64,000 nt of DNA from Modestobacter marinus. Lineage in GTDB: Bacteria > Actinomycetota > Actinomycetes > Mycobacteriales > Geodermatophilaceae. Below, piece after piece: positions 44,072 through 53,315 of the stretch (position 1 is its first letter; each line of letters starts with the position of its first letter). The notes under the pieces are model-generated. The model saw only the letters and a program-made list of their open reading frames with translations. It was not told where the DNA came from and did no database searches. Made by a program: the position numbers and the translations under genes. Location: the NCBI RefSeq assembly GCF_011758655.1, contig NZ_JAAMPA010000003.1:310001-374000 (forward strand), read 5' to 3'.

Positions 44072-44448
44072 ATCCCCGCCGGACTGCACATGCCGCGGTA
44101 CGAACGGCCGCAGCCGTCGCCTTCGTCGCCCTGGGCCTGGTCGTGCTGACGGCGGGGCCTGCCACCGCGGCGCCGGTGGAGCTCACCGCGGCGGTCTGCC
44201 CGGAGGCGCCGCCGGGAGTGGAGGCCTTTGCCGATCAGGTGACGGCGTGGGTGAAGTGGGGGGTTCTGGCTCTGATCGGGATCGCCGCGGTCGTGTCGCT
44301 GGGCTCGGTCCTGGTGGGCCGGATGTTCTCCCATCCGCATGCCTCCCGGTACGGGGCGATGGGCATCGCGGTGGTCGTGATGGTGGCCATCACCTACACG
44401 GTCATCCTGGTCATCCTGGGATCGATCACCGGCAGTGGGTGCACCTGA
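44068..44448 (+). CDS. VirB2/TrbC-like pilin or small membrane protein of the T4SS
   Basis: 126 residues, GTG 44068. Signal peptide (cleavage near ATAAPV) and then two membrane segments (about 63-83 and 99-119), the layout of VirB2-type pilins. Two Cys (VCPEAPP and the C-terminal GSGCT). Assignment rests on size, topology and operon position. Confidence 0.65.
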   Translation: MNPRRTAHAAVRTAAAVAFVALGLVVLTAGPATAAPVELTAAVCPEAPPGVEAFADQVTAWVKWGVLALIGIAAVVSLGSVLVGRMFSHPHASRYGAMGIAVVVMVAITYTVILVILGSITGSGCT

Positions 44449-45254
44449 TGCGCCGCCGTCCCGATGTCCACGGGAGCGGTACGCCGGAGTGGAGCCCGGC
44501 GTACCTCCTGGCGACGCTCGTGGTCAGCGCGGTGGTGGCGATGGCGGTGCTGGCTGGACTGGTTCTGGCAGTTGTCGGAGGGCTGACCGAGGAGCCGGAC
44601 GAGGGGAACGCTGCACGACGGGCTGCAGCTCCTGCCCCGGACATGTCGCGGCAGGATGCGCTGGCCGCCGCGCCGATGCCGACCGCCGACCCGCATGACG
44701 CGCTGCCTGGGCCGGTCTCGAACCAGGCTGCCGGCGTTCTCGAGCTGCCGCGCGCCACCGGCGTTGGCCCAGCGGACGTGCCTACCGGCTTTCCGCGAAC
44801 TCCGGAGGGTGCGCTGGCGCAGTTGGCGGCGATCGACGTGACGGCGATGCAGAGCGGCTCGATGGACGGCGTGCGACGGGTGATCGCGGATTGGGCCGCT
44901 CCGAGCGGACCGACGCCGGAGACGTGGTCCGGGGTGGACGGCATGGCGAGCCTGTTGTCTGCGGCGGGCCTGTCCGGTGCGGGGTCGCCTCAGCTGGCGA
45001 TCGTCGTCCGTCCGGTGATGGGGCTGATCAAGGGCACTGTGGGCGAGGACTTCGCCGTGGTGTGCGTGAACTTCGAGTTCACCGTCACCGTGGAGCAGAC
45101 CGCCCGCATCGCCATCGCCGACTGCCAGCGCATGGCCTGGGTCGGGGACCGGTGGGTCATCGGCCCAGGGGAGGAGCCCGCGCCGGCGCCGTCTGTCTGG
45201 CCAGGCACCGAGGCCGCTATCGCAGCCGGCTACCGGGACCTGCGCTATGTCTGA
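44448..45254 (+). CDS. VirB8/TcpC-like membrane-anchored protein
   Basis: 268 residues, ATG 44448 (overlaps the previous stop as TGATG). A short basic N-terminus, one membrane segment (about 20-46), an Ala/Pro linker, then an outside domain (RTPEGALAQLAAIDVTAMQSG, AVVCVNFEFTVTVEQTARIAIADCQRMAWVGDRWVI). That topology and fold pattern suit VirB8/TcpC-type scaffold proteins. Confidence 0.65.
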   Translation: MRRRPDVHGSGTPEWSPAYLLATLVVSAVVAMAVLAGLVLAVVGGLTEEPDEGNAARRAAAPAPDMSRQDALAAAPMPTADPHDALPGPVSNQAAGVLELPRATGVGPADVPTGFPRTPEGALAQLAAIDVTAMQSGSMDGVRRVIADWAAPSGPTPETWSGVDGMASLLSAAGLSGAGSPQLAIVVRPVMGLIKGTVGEDFAVVCVNFEFTVTVEQTARIAIADCQRMAWVGDRWVIGPGEEPAPAPSVWPGTEAAIAAGYRDLRYV

Positions 45255-46851
45255 GCAGCGACGCGGCGGGCGTAGCGGTTGGGGGCGCCGACTGGGAGCG
45301 GTCCTTCTTCTGTCGCTGGCGATCTGCTGGTTGTCCACAGGTCCGGCTGCAGCCGACTCCACCGTGGTGGCGTTCCCGGCGGTTCCGGGGGTGGGCGGCT
45401 CGCTGCCGTGCCTGCCGATCAACCCGTTCTGCGCGGTCGGCGAAGCAGCCGGCGCCGTGGTCGAGGACGTCTGGGTCAATGCCATGTTGTCGCTGTGGGA
45501 GGCCGGGCTGTGGCTGCTGGGTTTGGCGTTCTCAGTGATCGACGCGCTGGCCACCCCGGATCTGTCGGCCGGCGGCCCGCTCGCCGCGGTATATCCGGTG
45601 ACCTTCGGCATCGGCGCGACCGTGGCCGCGCTGATGGCCATGGTGCAGCTGGCTGTCGCGGCGATGCGCCGGGACGGGCAGACGCTAGGCCGGCTGCTGA
45701 TCGGACTGCTGCAGTTCGGGCTGGTCTGGGCCAGCTACATCGGGGTAGCGGCCTTGCTTGTAACCGGCGTCTCCGGACTGACCACCGCCTTGCTGCGCAG
45801 CTTGCTCGACATCGACACCATGGCCGCTTTCGACCCGTCGATCAGCGTGAGCCGCGACCTGGTCGACGGCACGGTCGCCACCGTGCTCGGGGTCAGCTCG
45901 ATCTTCCTGCTGGTGCCGGCCAGCGTGGGTTACCTGCTACTGATGCTGGTCCGCGAGGCGGCGCTGATCGTGCTGGCCGCGACCTCGGCGATCTCGGCAG
46001 GAGGGCTGCTGGCGCAGACGTCGAGCACCTGGTTCTGGCGAAGCCTCCGCTGGTTCCTCGCCGCGCTGCTGATCGCCCCGGTCGCCGTGCTCGTCCTCGG
46101 CGTCGGAGTGACCATCACCGAGGGCATCGTCGCCGGTGCAGAGGAGACGAGCACCGAGGCCGCAATCGGTATGGCGGTGGTCGGCTGCCTGCTCATTCTG
46201 CTCGGAGCCATCTGTCCGCTGGCGCTGTTCCGGCTGCTGGCCTTCGTCGACCCCGGCACGTCGAGCGGGGCGGCGTTGCGCTCCTCGCTGGCCGCCTCCG
46301 GCGGAGTTATGGGCGCGCTGCAGAAAGCTGGTGGCGGGCGAGCGGCCGTGGCCACCGCGGCGGCGGGTGCCGCATCCGGTGGGGTGGCTGCCACCGGCGC
46401 AGCGGCGCAGCTGGCCGGCGACCGCGCACAGGGCGAGTCGACCGCAGACGCGGCCACCGGCGGCCGGTTCGCCGGAGCGCTGCGCGCGCTGAGCGTCGGC
46501 ACCTCACAGGCGGGCCGGCTGGCCGCGGGCGTGGCGGCCTCGGCGTCCGACGTGCTGTCGGGCGCCGGAGTCGGGGACACCCACCCGTACTACGGGCAGC
46601 CGCTGCCCGCCCGGGTACCGGCGCGCGGCACCGGCCGCCCTGGAGGGACGGTGACCCCCGGCGGACGCGGCCGCGGGCGCCGTCCCGACGATGATGAAAC
46701 ACAGCTGACGAGACCGAGCGGGAACGGGCGCGCTCACTATCCCGGAGGCGCATCTTCCGCGGCCTGGCCCGCCGAGCGGCTCGACGGCATCGCACCTGAC
46801 CGGCCCGGTGAGAGCGACCCGATCGGTCCCGACCAGGACGACGCGCGATGA
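45247..46851 (+). CDS. VirB6/TrbL-like polytopic membrane protein
   Basis: 534 residues, ATG 45247 overlapping the previous gene by 8 nt. A signal-like N-terminus, a Cys pair (LPCLPINPFC), then six to seven membrane segments between residues 75 and 345, and a long Gly/Ala/Pro-rich cytoplasmic tail. This is the layout of TrbL/VirB6 inner-membrane channel proteins. Confidence 0.75.
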   Translation: MSEQRRGGRSGWGRRLGAVLLLSLAICWLSTGPAAADSTVVAFPAVPGVGGSLPCLPINPFCAVGEAAGAVVEDVWVNAMLSLWEAGLWLLGLAFSVIDALATPDLSAGGPLAAVYPVTFGIGATVAALMAMVQLAVAAMRRDGQTLGRLLIGLLQFGLVWASYIGVAALLVTGVSGLTTALLRSLLDIDTMAAFDPSISVSRDLVDGTVATVLGVSSIFLLVPASVGYLLLMLVREAALIVLAATSAISAGGLLAQTSSTWFWRSLRWFLAALLIAPVAVLVLGVGVTITEGIVAGAEETSTEAAIGMAVVGCLLILLGAICPLALFRLLAFVDPGTSSGAALRSSLAASGGVMGALQKAGGGRAAVATAAAGAASGGVAATGAAAQLAGDRAQGESTADAATGGRFAGALRALSVGTSQAGRLAAGVAASASDVLSGAGVGDTHPYYGQPLPARVPARGTGRPGGTVTPGGRGRGRRPDDDETQLTRPSGNGRAHYPGGASSAAWPAERLDGIAPDRPGESDPIGPDQDDAR

Positions 46852-48362
46852 ACACCGTCCGCTACGGCGACTACTCCCGCGACGTCTCCGGCTGGTTCCT
46901 CGGGATGACCGGCGCCCAGCTGGCCCTCGTCACCCTCACGGGCGTACCGGCGCTGTTGGCCCTGAACGCGCAGGCATGGGGGCTGTTCGCCATCTGGCTG
47001 CCGGTGTGGGCGCTGCTGGCCGCCGTGCTGCTGGTCCCCATCCGGGGGCGCGCGGCCGGCCGCTGGTTCAGCGATCTCTGTCTGCACGCAACTGGAGGAG
47101 CGATGGGCTGGACGGTCTTCGGCTCCCGGGCCGCCGCCGGGACGGCCGAGAACCTGTCCGAGGCCGACCTGCCCGGAGTGCTCGCCGGCATCCGGACCCA
47201 CGACGGACCGCCCTACGGGCAGCTGTTCACCCGCCCGGTGATCGTGCAGAACTCCGCGGCGCGCACGTGGGCGTCCGTGGCGCGGATCGACCATCCCGGC
47301 ATCGGCCTCGCTGAGCCGGCCGAGCGGGACAGGATGGGCGCCGGCCTGGCCGACCTGTGCGAGATCGCCGCGCGCACCGAACTGATCGACGTCCTGGCCC
47401 TGCAGGTGCGCACCGTGCCCGACGACGGTGCCGAGCGCGCCGCCTGGGAACGAACCCACACCCGTTCCGACGCCGCGCCGCTGGCCGCCCGGGTGAACGC
47501 ACTGCTGGGCGCCACTCTCACCCCGGCCGCGGTGCGGACCGAGGCCTTCGTGACCGTCGTCGTCGGTGAGGGACGGATCGGCCGCGCCGCGAAGGAGTCC
47601 GGCGGCGGGGTGGACGGCCGCGCTCGGGTCCTGCACGGGGTGATGGCCGAGGTCGAGAGTGCTTTGCGTGGCCCGGTCGGCTGCACCGCCGTCACCTGGC
47701 TGGACTCGCCGGCACTCGCTGCCGCGGTGCGCACCGGCTTCGCCCCCGGCGACCGTGGCCAACTGATCGCCGCCGACCTGGCCGCCGCTAACGGCGTCCA
47801 GCTGGCGACCGGGGTTCCGATGGCCGCCGCCGGACCCACCCAGGCCCGCGCCGAGGTGCGCCACTACGTGCACGACGCGTGGGCGTCGGTCACCGACACC
47901 GTCCTGCTGCCCGACTCCGGTGCGGTGCTCGGCGCACTGGCCCCGGTGCTGGTCCCGACGACGGCGGGGGAGCGTCGCTGTCTGACGGTGTTCCTCGCCC
48001 CGTTGCCGCTCGACCGGGCCACCCGGCTGGTCGGTCGGGAGGACATGAGCGCCACCACCGGTAACGAGATGCGCGCCCGGATGGGTTTCCGGCAGCGGGC
48101 CCGGCAGCGGCGCGACACCGAGCGGATCGGTGCCGCAGACGAGAAGTTGGCCGCCGGGCGGGCGCTGGTCCGTCCGGCGGTCGCGGCCTGTGTCACCGTC
48201 CCGGCCACGTGGCCGGTGGACGAGCATGGCCGCCGGCTCTCGGCGTCGGTCCGCGCTGCCGGCTTCGTGCCGTTGCGGCTGGACCTGGCGCAGGACTCCG
48301 GCTTCGCCGCCGCCGCCATACCCCTCGGTGTGGGGCTGCCCGACCGCAGGGGACGGCGATGA
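46848..48362 (+). CDS. SCO6880-type conjugation/secretion membrane protein
   Basis: 504 residues, 4-nt overlaps on both sides. The N-terminus YGDYSRDVSGWFLGMTGAQL precedes two membrane segments (about 22-42 and 45-65), then a large soluble part (TAEAFVTVVVGEGRI, CTAVTWLDSPALAAAVRTGF). This pattern matches proteins named SCO6880 family, always found beside VirB4-type ATPases in actinobacterial elements; they may combine VirB3-like and N-terminal VirB4-like parts. Confidence 0.8.
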   Translation: MNTVRYGDYSRDVSGWFLGMTGAQLALVTLTGVPALLALNAQAWGLFAIWLPVWALLAAVLLVPIRGRAAGRWFSDLCLHATGGAMGWTVFGSRAAAGTAENLSEADLPGVLAGIRTHDGPPYGQLFTRPVIVQNSAARTWASVARIDHPGIGLAEPAERDRMGAGLADLCEIAARTELIDVLALQVRTVPDDGAERAAWERTHTRSDAAPLAARVNALLGATLTPAAVRTEAFVTVVVGEGRIGRAAKESGGGVDGRARVLHGVMAEVESALRGPVGCTAVTWLDSPALAAAVRTGFAPGDRGQLIAADLAAANGVQLATGVPMAAAGPTQARAEVRHYVHDAWASVTDTVLLPDSGAVLGALAPVLVPTTAGERRCLTVFLAPLPLDRATRLVGREDMSATTGNEMRARMGFRQRARQRRDTERIGAADEKLAAGRALVRPAVAACVTVPATWPVDEHGRRLSASVRAAGFVPLRLDLAQDSGFAAAAIPLGVGLPDRRGRR

Positions 48363-49864
48363 ACCGCCGCGGCTTCCGCCGGGGCCGGGACGTCGCCGTC
48401 CTCCTCGACGACTTCGGCCACCGACTGCCAGCGCAACCCACCGTGGACAGAGCGCCACGCGAGCGGGGCCCTTTCACCCAGCTGGTGTCTCGCCGCGGGC
48501 CGCGCGGACGTGGACGGGGACGGGCGGCGGCGACCGCGCCGCTGTCGGTGTGGCGAATGACGTCGGAGCAGACGCCGGTGGTGTGGCCGCTGATCGCCAC
48601 CAGCGGGCTGCCGCCCACCGGTGCGCAGATGGGCATCGACCTACTGTCGGGCGGGGCGTTCTACTGCGATCCGGTCGGCTGGGTCACCGACGACGACATC
48701 CCGGTCACCAACCCGAACGTCGTGGTCTTTGGTAAGCCCGGCCGCGGCAAGTCCGCCACCGTCAAGGCCTTCGCGTTGCGCATGCTGGCCTACGGCTACC
48801 GAACCCTCGTCCTCGGCGACACCAAGGACGAGTACGAGCCGCTGTGCCGCGCGCTGGGCGTGGAGCCGTTCGTCATCGGCCACGGACTCTCCGCCCGGGT
48901 CAACCCGCTGGCCTTCGGCCCGCTCGGCCACGGCTGGGAGCAGCTCGACGCCGCCGAGGCCCGCCGCCGCGAGGCCATCATGTTCGCCCGCTGGCTGGTG
49001 CTGATCCGTGGCCTGGTCGGCTCGCAGAACGTGCCCTTCGGCCCCGTGGAGGAGACCGCCGTCGGCGAGGCGCTGCGCCTGCTCACCGGCTACCGCAGCG
49101 GCGCCACCCGGCTGACCGAGCCCACCATCCCGCAGCTGTGGCGAGCCCTGGACGAGCCCACCGACGAGCTCGTCGCCTGCTGCCGGTACGCCGACCGGCG
49201 GCACTTCCTCGACGCCACCCGCACCCTGCGTGATGCCCTCGGCTCCCTCGTCAAGGGCTCGTTGGCCGGGCTGTTCGACGACCACACGTCGATCGAGGTC
49301 GACTGGCGGGCGCCGATCCAGTCGCTGTCGCTGTCCCGTCTCGAGCCGCTCGGTGACCAGGCCGTCGGCATCGCACTGACCTGCCTGAACTCCTGGGGGC
49401 AGGCGATGCGCGAGATCGCCGACCCGGGTGACCTGCGCATCGTCATCCGCGACGAGACCTGGCGGCAGATGCGCCTCGGTGCCGAGGCGATGAAGAGCCT
49501 GGACGCCAACCTGCGGCTGTCCCGCCGCGACGCCGACGTGCAGATCCTGCTCGCGCACAAGCCCTCGGACATGCTCACCGCCGGCGACGCCTCCTCCCAG
49601 GCGGTGGCCATCGCCCGGGACCTGCTGCACCTGTGCGACGTCAAGGTGCTGCACGGCCAGGACCAAGCCGTCGGCGACGAGCTCGCCACCATGTTGGGGT
49701 TGGCCCCCATCGCCCAACGAGTGGTCACCGGCTGGGCGATCGCCGGCCAGGGCCGCGCCCTGTGGCTGGTCGGCGACCGGGCGTTCAAGGTGCAGACCGT
49801 CCTCACCGCGCCCGAGCTGGCCCTGACCGACACCAACGAGGCCCTCACAGGACGTCCGGCATGA
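48359..49864 (+). CDS. VirB4/TraC-like secretion ATPase
   Basis: 501 residues, ATG 48359. Walker A GKPGRGKSATVKAF, then TLVLGDTKDEYEPLCRALG, Walker B-like LRIVIRDETWRQMR and motif LAHKPSDMLTAG. It lacks the N-terminal domain of full VirB4 proteins, which is probably supplied by the SCO6880-type protein encoded before it. It powers assembly or transport of the conjugation machine at the inner membrane. Confidence 0.88.
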   Translation: MNRRGFRRGRDVAVLLDDFGHRLPAQPTVDRAPRERGPFTQLVSRRGPRGRGRGRAAATAPLSVWRMTSEQTPVVWPLIATSGLPPTGAQMGIDLLSGGAFYCDPVGWVTDDDIPVTNPNVVVFGKPGRGKSATVKAFALRMLAYGYRTLVLGDTKDEYEPLCRALGVEPFVIGHGLSARVNPLAFGPLGHGWEQLDAAEARRREAIMFARWLVLIRGLVGSQNVPFGPVEETAVGEALRLLTGYRSGATRLTEPTIPQLWRALDEPTDELVACCRYADRRHFLDATRTLRDALGSLVKGSLAGLFDDHTSIEVDWRAPIQSLSLSRLEPLGDQAVGIALTCLNSWGQAMREIADPGDLRIVIRDETWRQMRLGAEAMKSLDANLRLSRRDADVQILLAHKPSDMLTAGDASSQAVAIARDLLHLCDVKVLHGQDQAVGDELATMLGLAPIAQRVVTGWAIAGQGRALWLVGDRAFKVQTVLTAPELALTDTNEALTGRPA

Positions 49865-51030
49865 TCGGGACGGCCGAGGGATTGGCCCGGGCGTATGCGA
49901 AGCGATGGCTGTGGAAGGCCGCCGCTCCCGTCGCCGTCCCAGTGTTCGGCGTACTCACCCTTCTGTTGATCCCGCTCGCGGTTCTCGCCGCTCCGGATGC
50001 ATCGACGTCGGTGGCGTCGTCGGCCTGCTCGATCGGCGGCACCGGCGCCTCCGTCGCCGGCACCGAACTGGACAGCGTCCAGATGGGCCACGCGCAGACC
50101 ATCGTCACCGTCGCCGCAGCACAAGGGCTCGACCCGTACGCGGCCACAGTGGCGCTGGCCACCGCCTACCAGGAGTCCCGCATCCGAATGCTCGCCAACG
50201 ACGGCAGCAGCCCCGAACTCACCGCCGAACAGGCCGCGGTGACCGCCACCAGCCTGACCTATCCGCATGACGGGCTCGGCTCCGATCACGACAGCGTGAA
50301 CACCTTCCAACAGCGCTGGATCGCCGGCTGGGGCAGCGTCGCCCAGCTGATGGACCCCGTCTACGCCGCCGAGGCTTTCTACCGACGGCTCGTCGAAGTG
50401 CCGAACTGGCAAGTCATCCCGCTGACCCAGGCGGCTCAGGCAGTCCAGGTGTCGGCGTACGGGTCGGCGTACGCCCGCTGGGAGCCGCTCGCCAGCGAGC
50501 TGACCACCATGCTCTGGCCGGCCGCCCAAGCCACCGCGGCCGACGCGAGCGGTGCAGTGGCCGGCGTCTGCCCGGACCTGCCGGTGCCGGCCGGCTCGTG
50601 GATCCGCTCCACCGCCGGCACCGTCACCTCCGGCTACGGACCCCGTGGGGGCACCTGGCACGCGGGGACCGACATCGCCGGCCCGCGCGACGGCCCCGTC
50701 TACGCCGCCGCCGACGGCACCGCAGTTCGTGCCGAGTGCACCAGCGCCTACTGCGACCGCGACGGAAGCCTGAGTCTGGCCGGCTACGGCAACCTCGTCG
50801 AACTCGACCACGGCGGCGGGGTGACCACCCGCTACGCGCACCTGTCGGCCTACACCGTCACGGCCGGCCAGCGCGTCAGCGCCGGGACGCTGATCGGCTT
50901 CCAGGGGTCCACCGGCAACAGCACCGGCGTCCACCTGCACTTCGAGGTCCGCCTCGACGGCGCGTCCGTCGATCCCGTGCCGTGGCTGACCAGCCGCGGC
51001 GTCGACCTGCATGCAGCCAGCGCCGGCTGA
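49861..51030 (+). CDS. Cell-wall hydrolase: transglycosylase-like domain plus M23 peptidase
   Basis: 389 residues, ATG 49861. Membrane anchor (about 23-44). Domain 1 (about 70-200) resembles lytic transglycosylases: AATVALATAYQESRIRMLAND with a possible catalytic Glu, then TFQQRWIAGWGSVAQLMDP. Domain 2 (about 245-385) is an M23 zinc peptidase: HAGTD (H-x3-D) and HLHFEV. It should open peptidoglycan for the conjugation apparatus, a VirB1-like task. Confidence 0.9.
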   Translation: MIGTAEGLARAYAKRWLWKAAAPVAVPVFGVLTLLLIPLAVLAAPDASTSVASSACSIGGTGASVAGTELDSVQMGHAQTIVTVAAAQGLDPYAATVALATAYQESRIRMLANDGSSPELTAEQAAVTATSLTYPHDGLGSDHDSVNTFQQRWIAGWGSVAQLMDPVYAAEAFYRRLVEVPNWQVIPLTQAAQAVQVSAYGSAYARWEPLASELTTMLWPAAQATAADASGAVAGVCPDLPVPAGSWIRSTAGTVTSGYGPRGGTWHAGTDIAGPRDGPVYAAADGTAVRAECTSAYCDRDGSLSLAGYGNLVELDHGGGVTTRYAHLSAYTVTAGQRVSAGTLIGFQGSTGNSTGVHLHFEVRLDGASVDPVPWLTSRGVDLHAASAG

Positions 51031-51083
51031 CCGGTAGAGAGGAACCAGGACGTGGACATCCACCACCGCACCAGGACCGGCGC

Positions 51084-51704
51084 GTGACGACGCCCTTCCG
51101 GCGTCGCGACCCGCAGCCAATCGCCCGGGGATGGGAATTGGCCGTCGCCGCGGCCGGTGGCGCCCTGATCGCTGTCGCGTTGGCGGCCCTGGTCGGTCTC
51201 GGGATCGCCTCGGCGTTGTGGGGCGGTGGCTGGGTGTGGCCGCATGGCACCGAGACGATCACCCACGTTCTCGGCGGGCTGCTGGACGGCAACCCCGGCC
51301 GCGGCCTGTCGCCCGACCAACTGCGTCGGGTCGCCGGGCCCACCCCGGTGTACGCGTGTGTTGCCGTTGCCGAGCTCGTGCTGCTGACCGCCGCGGTCAT
51401 CACCGCTGTCCTGGTCGCCCGCCACCGGCGCCCGGGCGACGCCCGCGGCGGCATGGCCACCCGGAGGGAAGCAGAGCAAGCCCTCGGATTGCGCCAGCTC
51501 CGCGCCGGGCGAGCGGTCATCCGCCCGGACCGCTACCCGTCCAGAGGCGGCCGAGGACGTGTCCATCGCCTCCTGTCCACACGCGGCGACGCGATCCGCG
51601 GTCGTATCCACAGATCCGGCCTCAGCACCACTTCCCGCTCGACCTCCCCAGCACCGTCGATCCAGGCACCACCCGTCCGCACTGTGAAGGAGACCCCTCG
51701 ATGA
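51084..51704 (+). CDS. Two-helix membrane protein of the transfer operon (possible coupling-protein anchor)
   Basis: 206 residues, GTG 51084. Two membrane segments (about 18-45 and 92-112) flank a periplasmic loop with PDQLRRVAGPTPVY; a basic tail of about 95 residues follows. VirD4/TraG coupling proteins normally start with two such helices, and the TraG-like ATPase at 53316 lacks them, so this may be its separate anchor. That is inference. Confidence 0.6.
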   Translation: MTTPFRRRDPQPIARGWELAVAAAGGALIAVALAALVGLGIASALWGGGWVWPHGTETITHVLGGLLDGNPGRGLSPDQLRRVAGPTPVYACVAVAELVLLTAAVITAVLVARHRRPGDARGGMATRREAEQALGLRQLRAGRAVIRPDRYPSRGGRGRVHRLLSTRGDAIRGRIHRSGLSTTSRSTSPAPSIQAPPVRTVKETPR

Positions 51705-52009
51705 GCTCGACCGACGACGGCCTGAACGCGGATCTGCTCGCCGCCCGCGCCGAGGCTGCGGCACTGTTCGCCGCCGCTTCCCGCAACGACCAGGCCGAGC
51801 CAACAGCGCAGCTGCACTGCCTCGCCGCAGCCACCGCCCTGCGCGTGCCCAGCGGTCCGGTGCCCGCGACGGCTGACGCCACGGACCCCGACCGGCTCGT
51901 CGAGCAGGCGCTGCGCATTCTCGGCAACCTGCCCGCTGACGACTTCGCGCACCCCGACGTCCTCGCCGCGGCTCAACACGGCCACCGCGCGCTGCGTGCG
52001 CCACGCTGA
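51701..52009 (+). CDS. Small hypothetical protein of the transfer operon
   Basis: 102 residues, ATG 51701 with AAGGAG upstream and overlapping the previous stop. Ala-rich helical protein without membrane segment (LLAARAEAAALFAAASRNDQAE). Function unknown. Confidence 0.6.
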   Translation: MSSTDDGLNADLLAARAEAAALFAAASRNDQAEPTAQLHCLAAATALRVPSGPVPATADATDPDRLVEQALRILGNLPADDFAHPDVLAAAQHGHRALRAPR

Positions 52010-53304
52010 TGGCCACCTCGCTCGGGCAGCTGCTCGATGCCCTCGCCGACACAGCGCGGACCACGGACGACAGCGCAGCCGCGCGCGCCGATGCAGGCAC
52101 CGCCTTGGGTCACTTGGGTCGGGCGCTGGCTCACCTGCGCCGCGACGGCGTGTCCCCGTTCCCCGGCGATGGCCGCGAACAACAGGTCGCCGCCCTGGCT
52201 GCCGCCTGCACAGAGCTCGGCGTCCGCGCTCCGGCGACCGAGTCGGCGTTGACCCGGTTGGCGGCTGCCGCGGCCGACACCGTCGGCGTTCTGTACGACC
52301 ACACCACCGTGACCAGCCGGTGGGCCGTCGCCACCGCCGTAGCCGAGACCGTGACGCCGCTGGCCGAGGTGGTCGCCCACCGCCTGCCTGCCGGTCCGGC
52401 GACGCAGTGGCACACCGAGGTCGAGCGTCAGGCGGCCTTGGTCCAGCAGGCAGCCGCGCTGCAACCGCCGACGCGTGCTGACGCCGCCATCCTCGACCGC
52501 CCCGTCCCAGGACCCGCGGTCCCGGCGTCTGTCGACCCCGCACGCGTGGTCCCCGACGCCGTCGGCGTGCTTCTCCAGGCCACGGTCCGAGCCAGTGATC
52601 CGCCGTCGGTCACCGAGGTTCTGGCTTACACGATCGCCGCCCAGACACTCAGCTCCGCCGCGGAGCGCCTCGGCTCGGCCGACGCACCACCGGCAGGTCA
52701 GACGACGGCGGCCGACGCCTGGCGCGCCGTCCGAGCCGCTTTGCGTCCGTACGACGACGGCAGCCGCCGCTTCCACGAGCACACACCGTCCGGCGTGGCC
52801 GCAGCCGGTCGACTCCATGCCGTCCTCCGCTCTGCCCCGTCCGACCCGACGACTTGGACGGCGTCCCTGCGCGCATCGGTCACGTCCGCGGCTCAGCACC
52901 TGCCCACCCTCGCGACGCAGCTCCTGTACCGCACGGTCCGGTCCTGGGCCGACAAAGGATCGCTGATCGCCTACGCCCGTGATGTGCCGCCGCGCGAGGA
53001 CCGGGTGGCCGCATACCTGCGCGGATATCAGCCCGGCGGGCTGGTCCGCGTCGACGCCACCGACCTGCAACCGGTCGCCGGCGCCCTGCACAACGCCCGG
53101 CTGCTCACCCTCGCCGCTGCGGACCGGGCAGCCGATCCGGGCGCCCGCGCGACGGCCGGCTTCCCGCGCCGGGCCTGGGCCGCGAATCGGGCGGTGCTCG
53201 ACGACCCGCAGACGCCGGTCGCGCTCAGCGTGGCCATCCAGCAGGCCCACCAGCAGCTGCAGGCGGCGCGAGCCCAGCGGTCCGGGCCCAGTCGGGCACG
53301 GTGA
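52009..53304 (+). CDS. Helical hypothetical protein of the transfer operon
   Basis: 431 residues, ATG 52009 in a TGATG overlap. Almost entirely Ala-rich helices, probably coiled, no membrane segment, no recognised domain. Its place between the anchor-like protein and the TraG-like ATPase suggests a structural or relaxosome-adaptor role. It is also where a relaxase might be expected, but no His-rich or Tyr relaxase motif is visible. Confidence 0.6.
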   Translation: MATSLGQLLDALADTARTTDDSAAARADAGTALGHLGRALAHLRRDGVSPFPGDGREQQVAALAAACTELGVRAPATESALTRLAAAAADTVGVLYDHTTVTSRWAVATAVAETVTPLAEVVAHRLPAGPATQWHTEVERQAALVQQAAALQPPTRADAAILDRPVPGPAVPASVDPARVVPDAVGVLLQATVRASDPPSVTEVLAYTIAAQTLSSAAERLGSADAPPAGQTTAADAWRAVRAALRPYDDGSRRFHEHTPSGVAAAGRLHAVLRSAPSDPTTWTASLRASVTSAAQHLPTLATQLLYRTVRSWADKGSLIAYARDVPPREDRVAAYLRGYQPGGLVRVDATDLQPVAGALHNARLLTLAAADRAADPGARATAGFPRRAWAANRAVLDDPQTPVALSVAIQQAHQQLQAARAQRSGPSRAR

Positions 53305-53315
53305 AGGGGAGTCGG

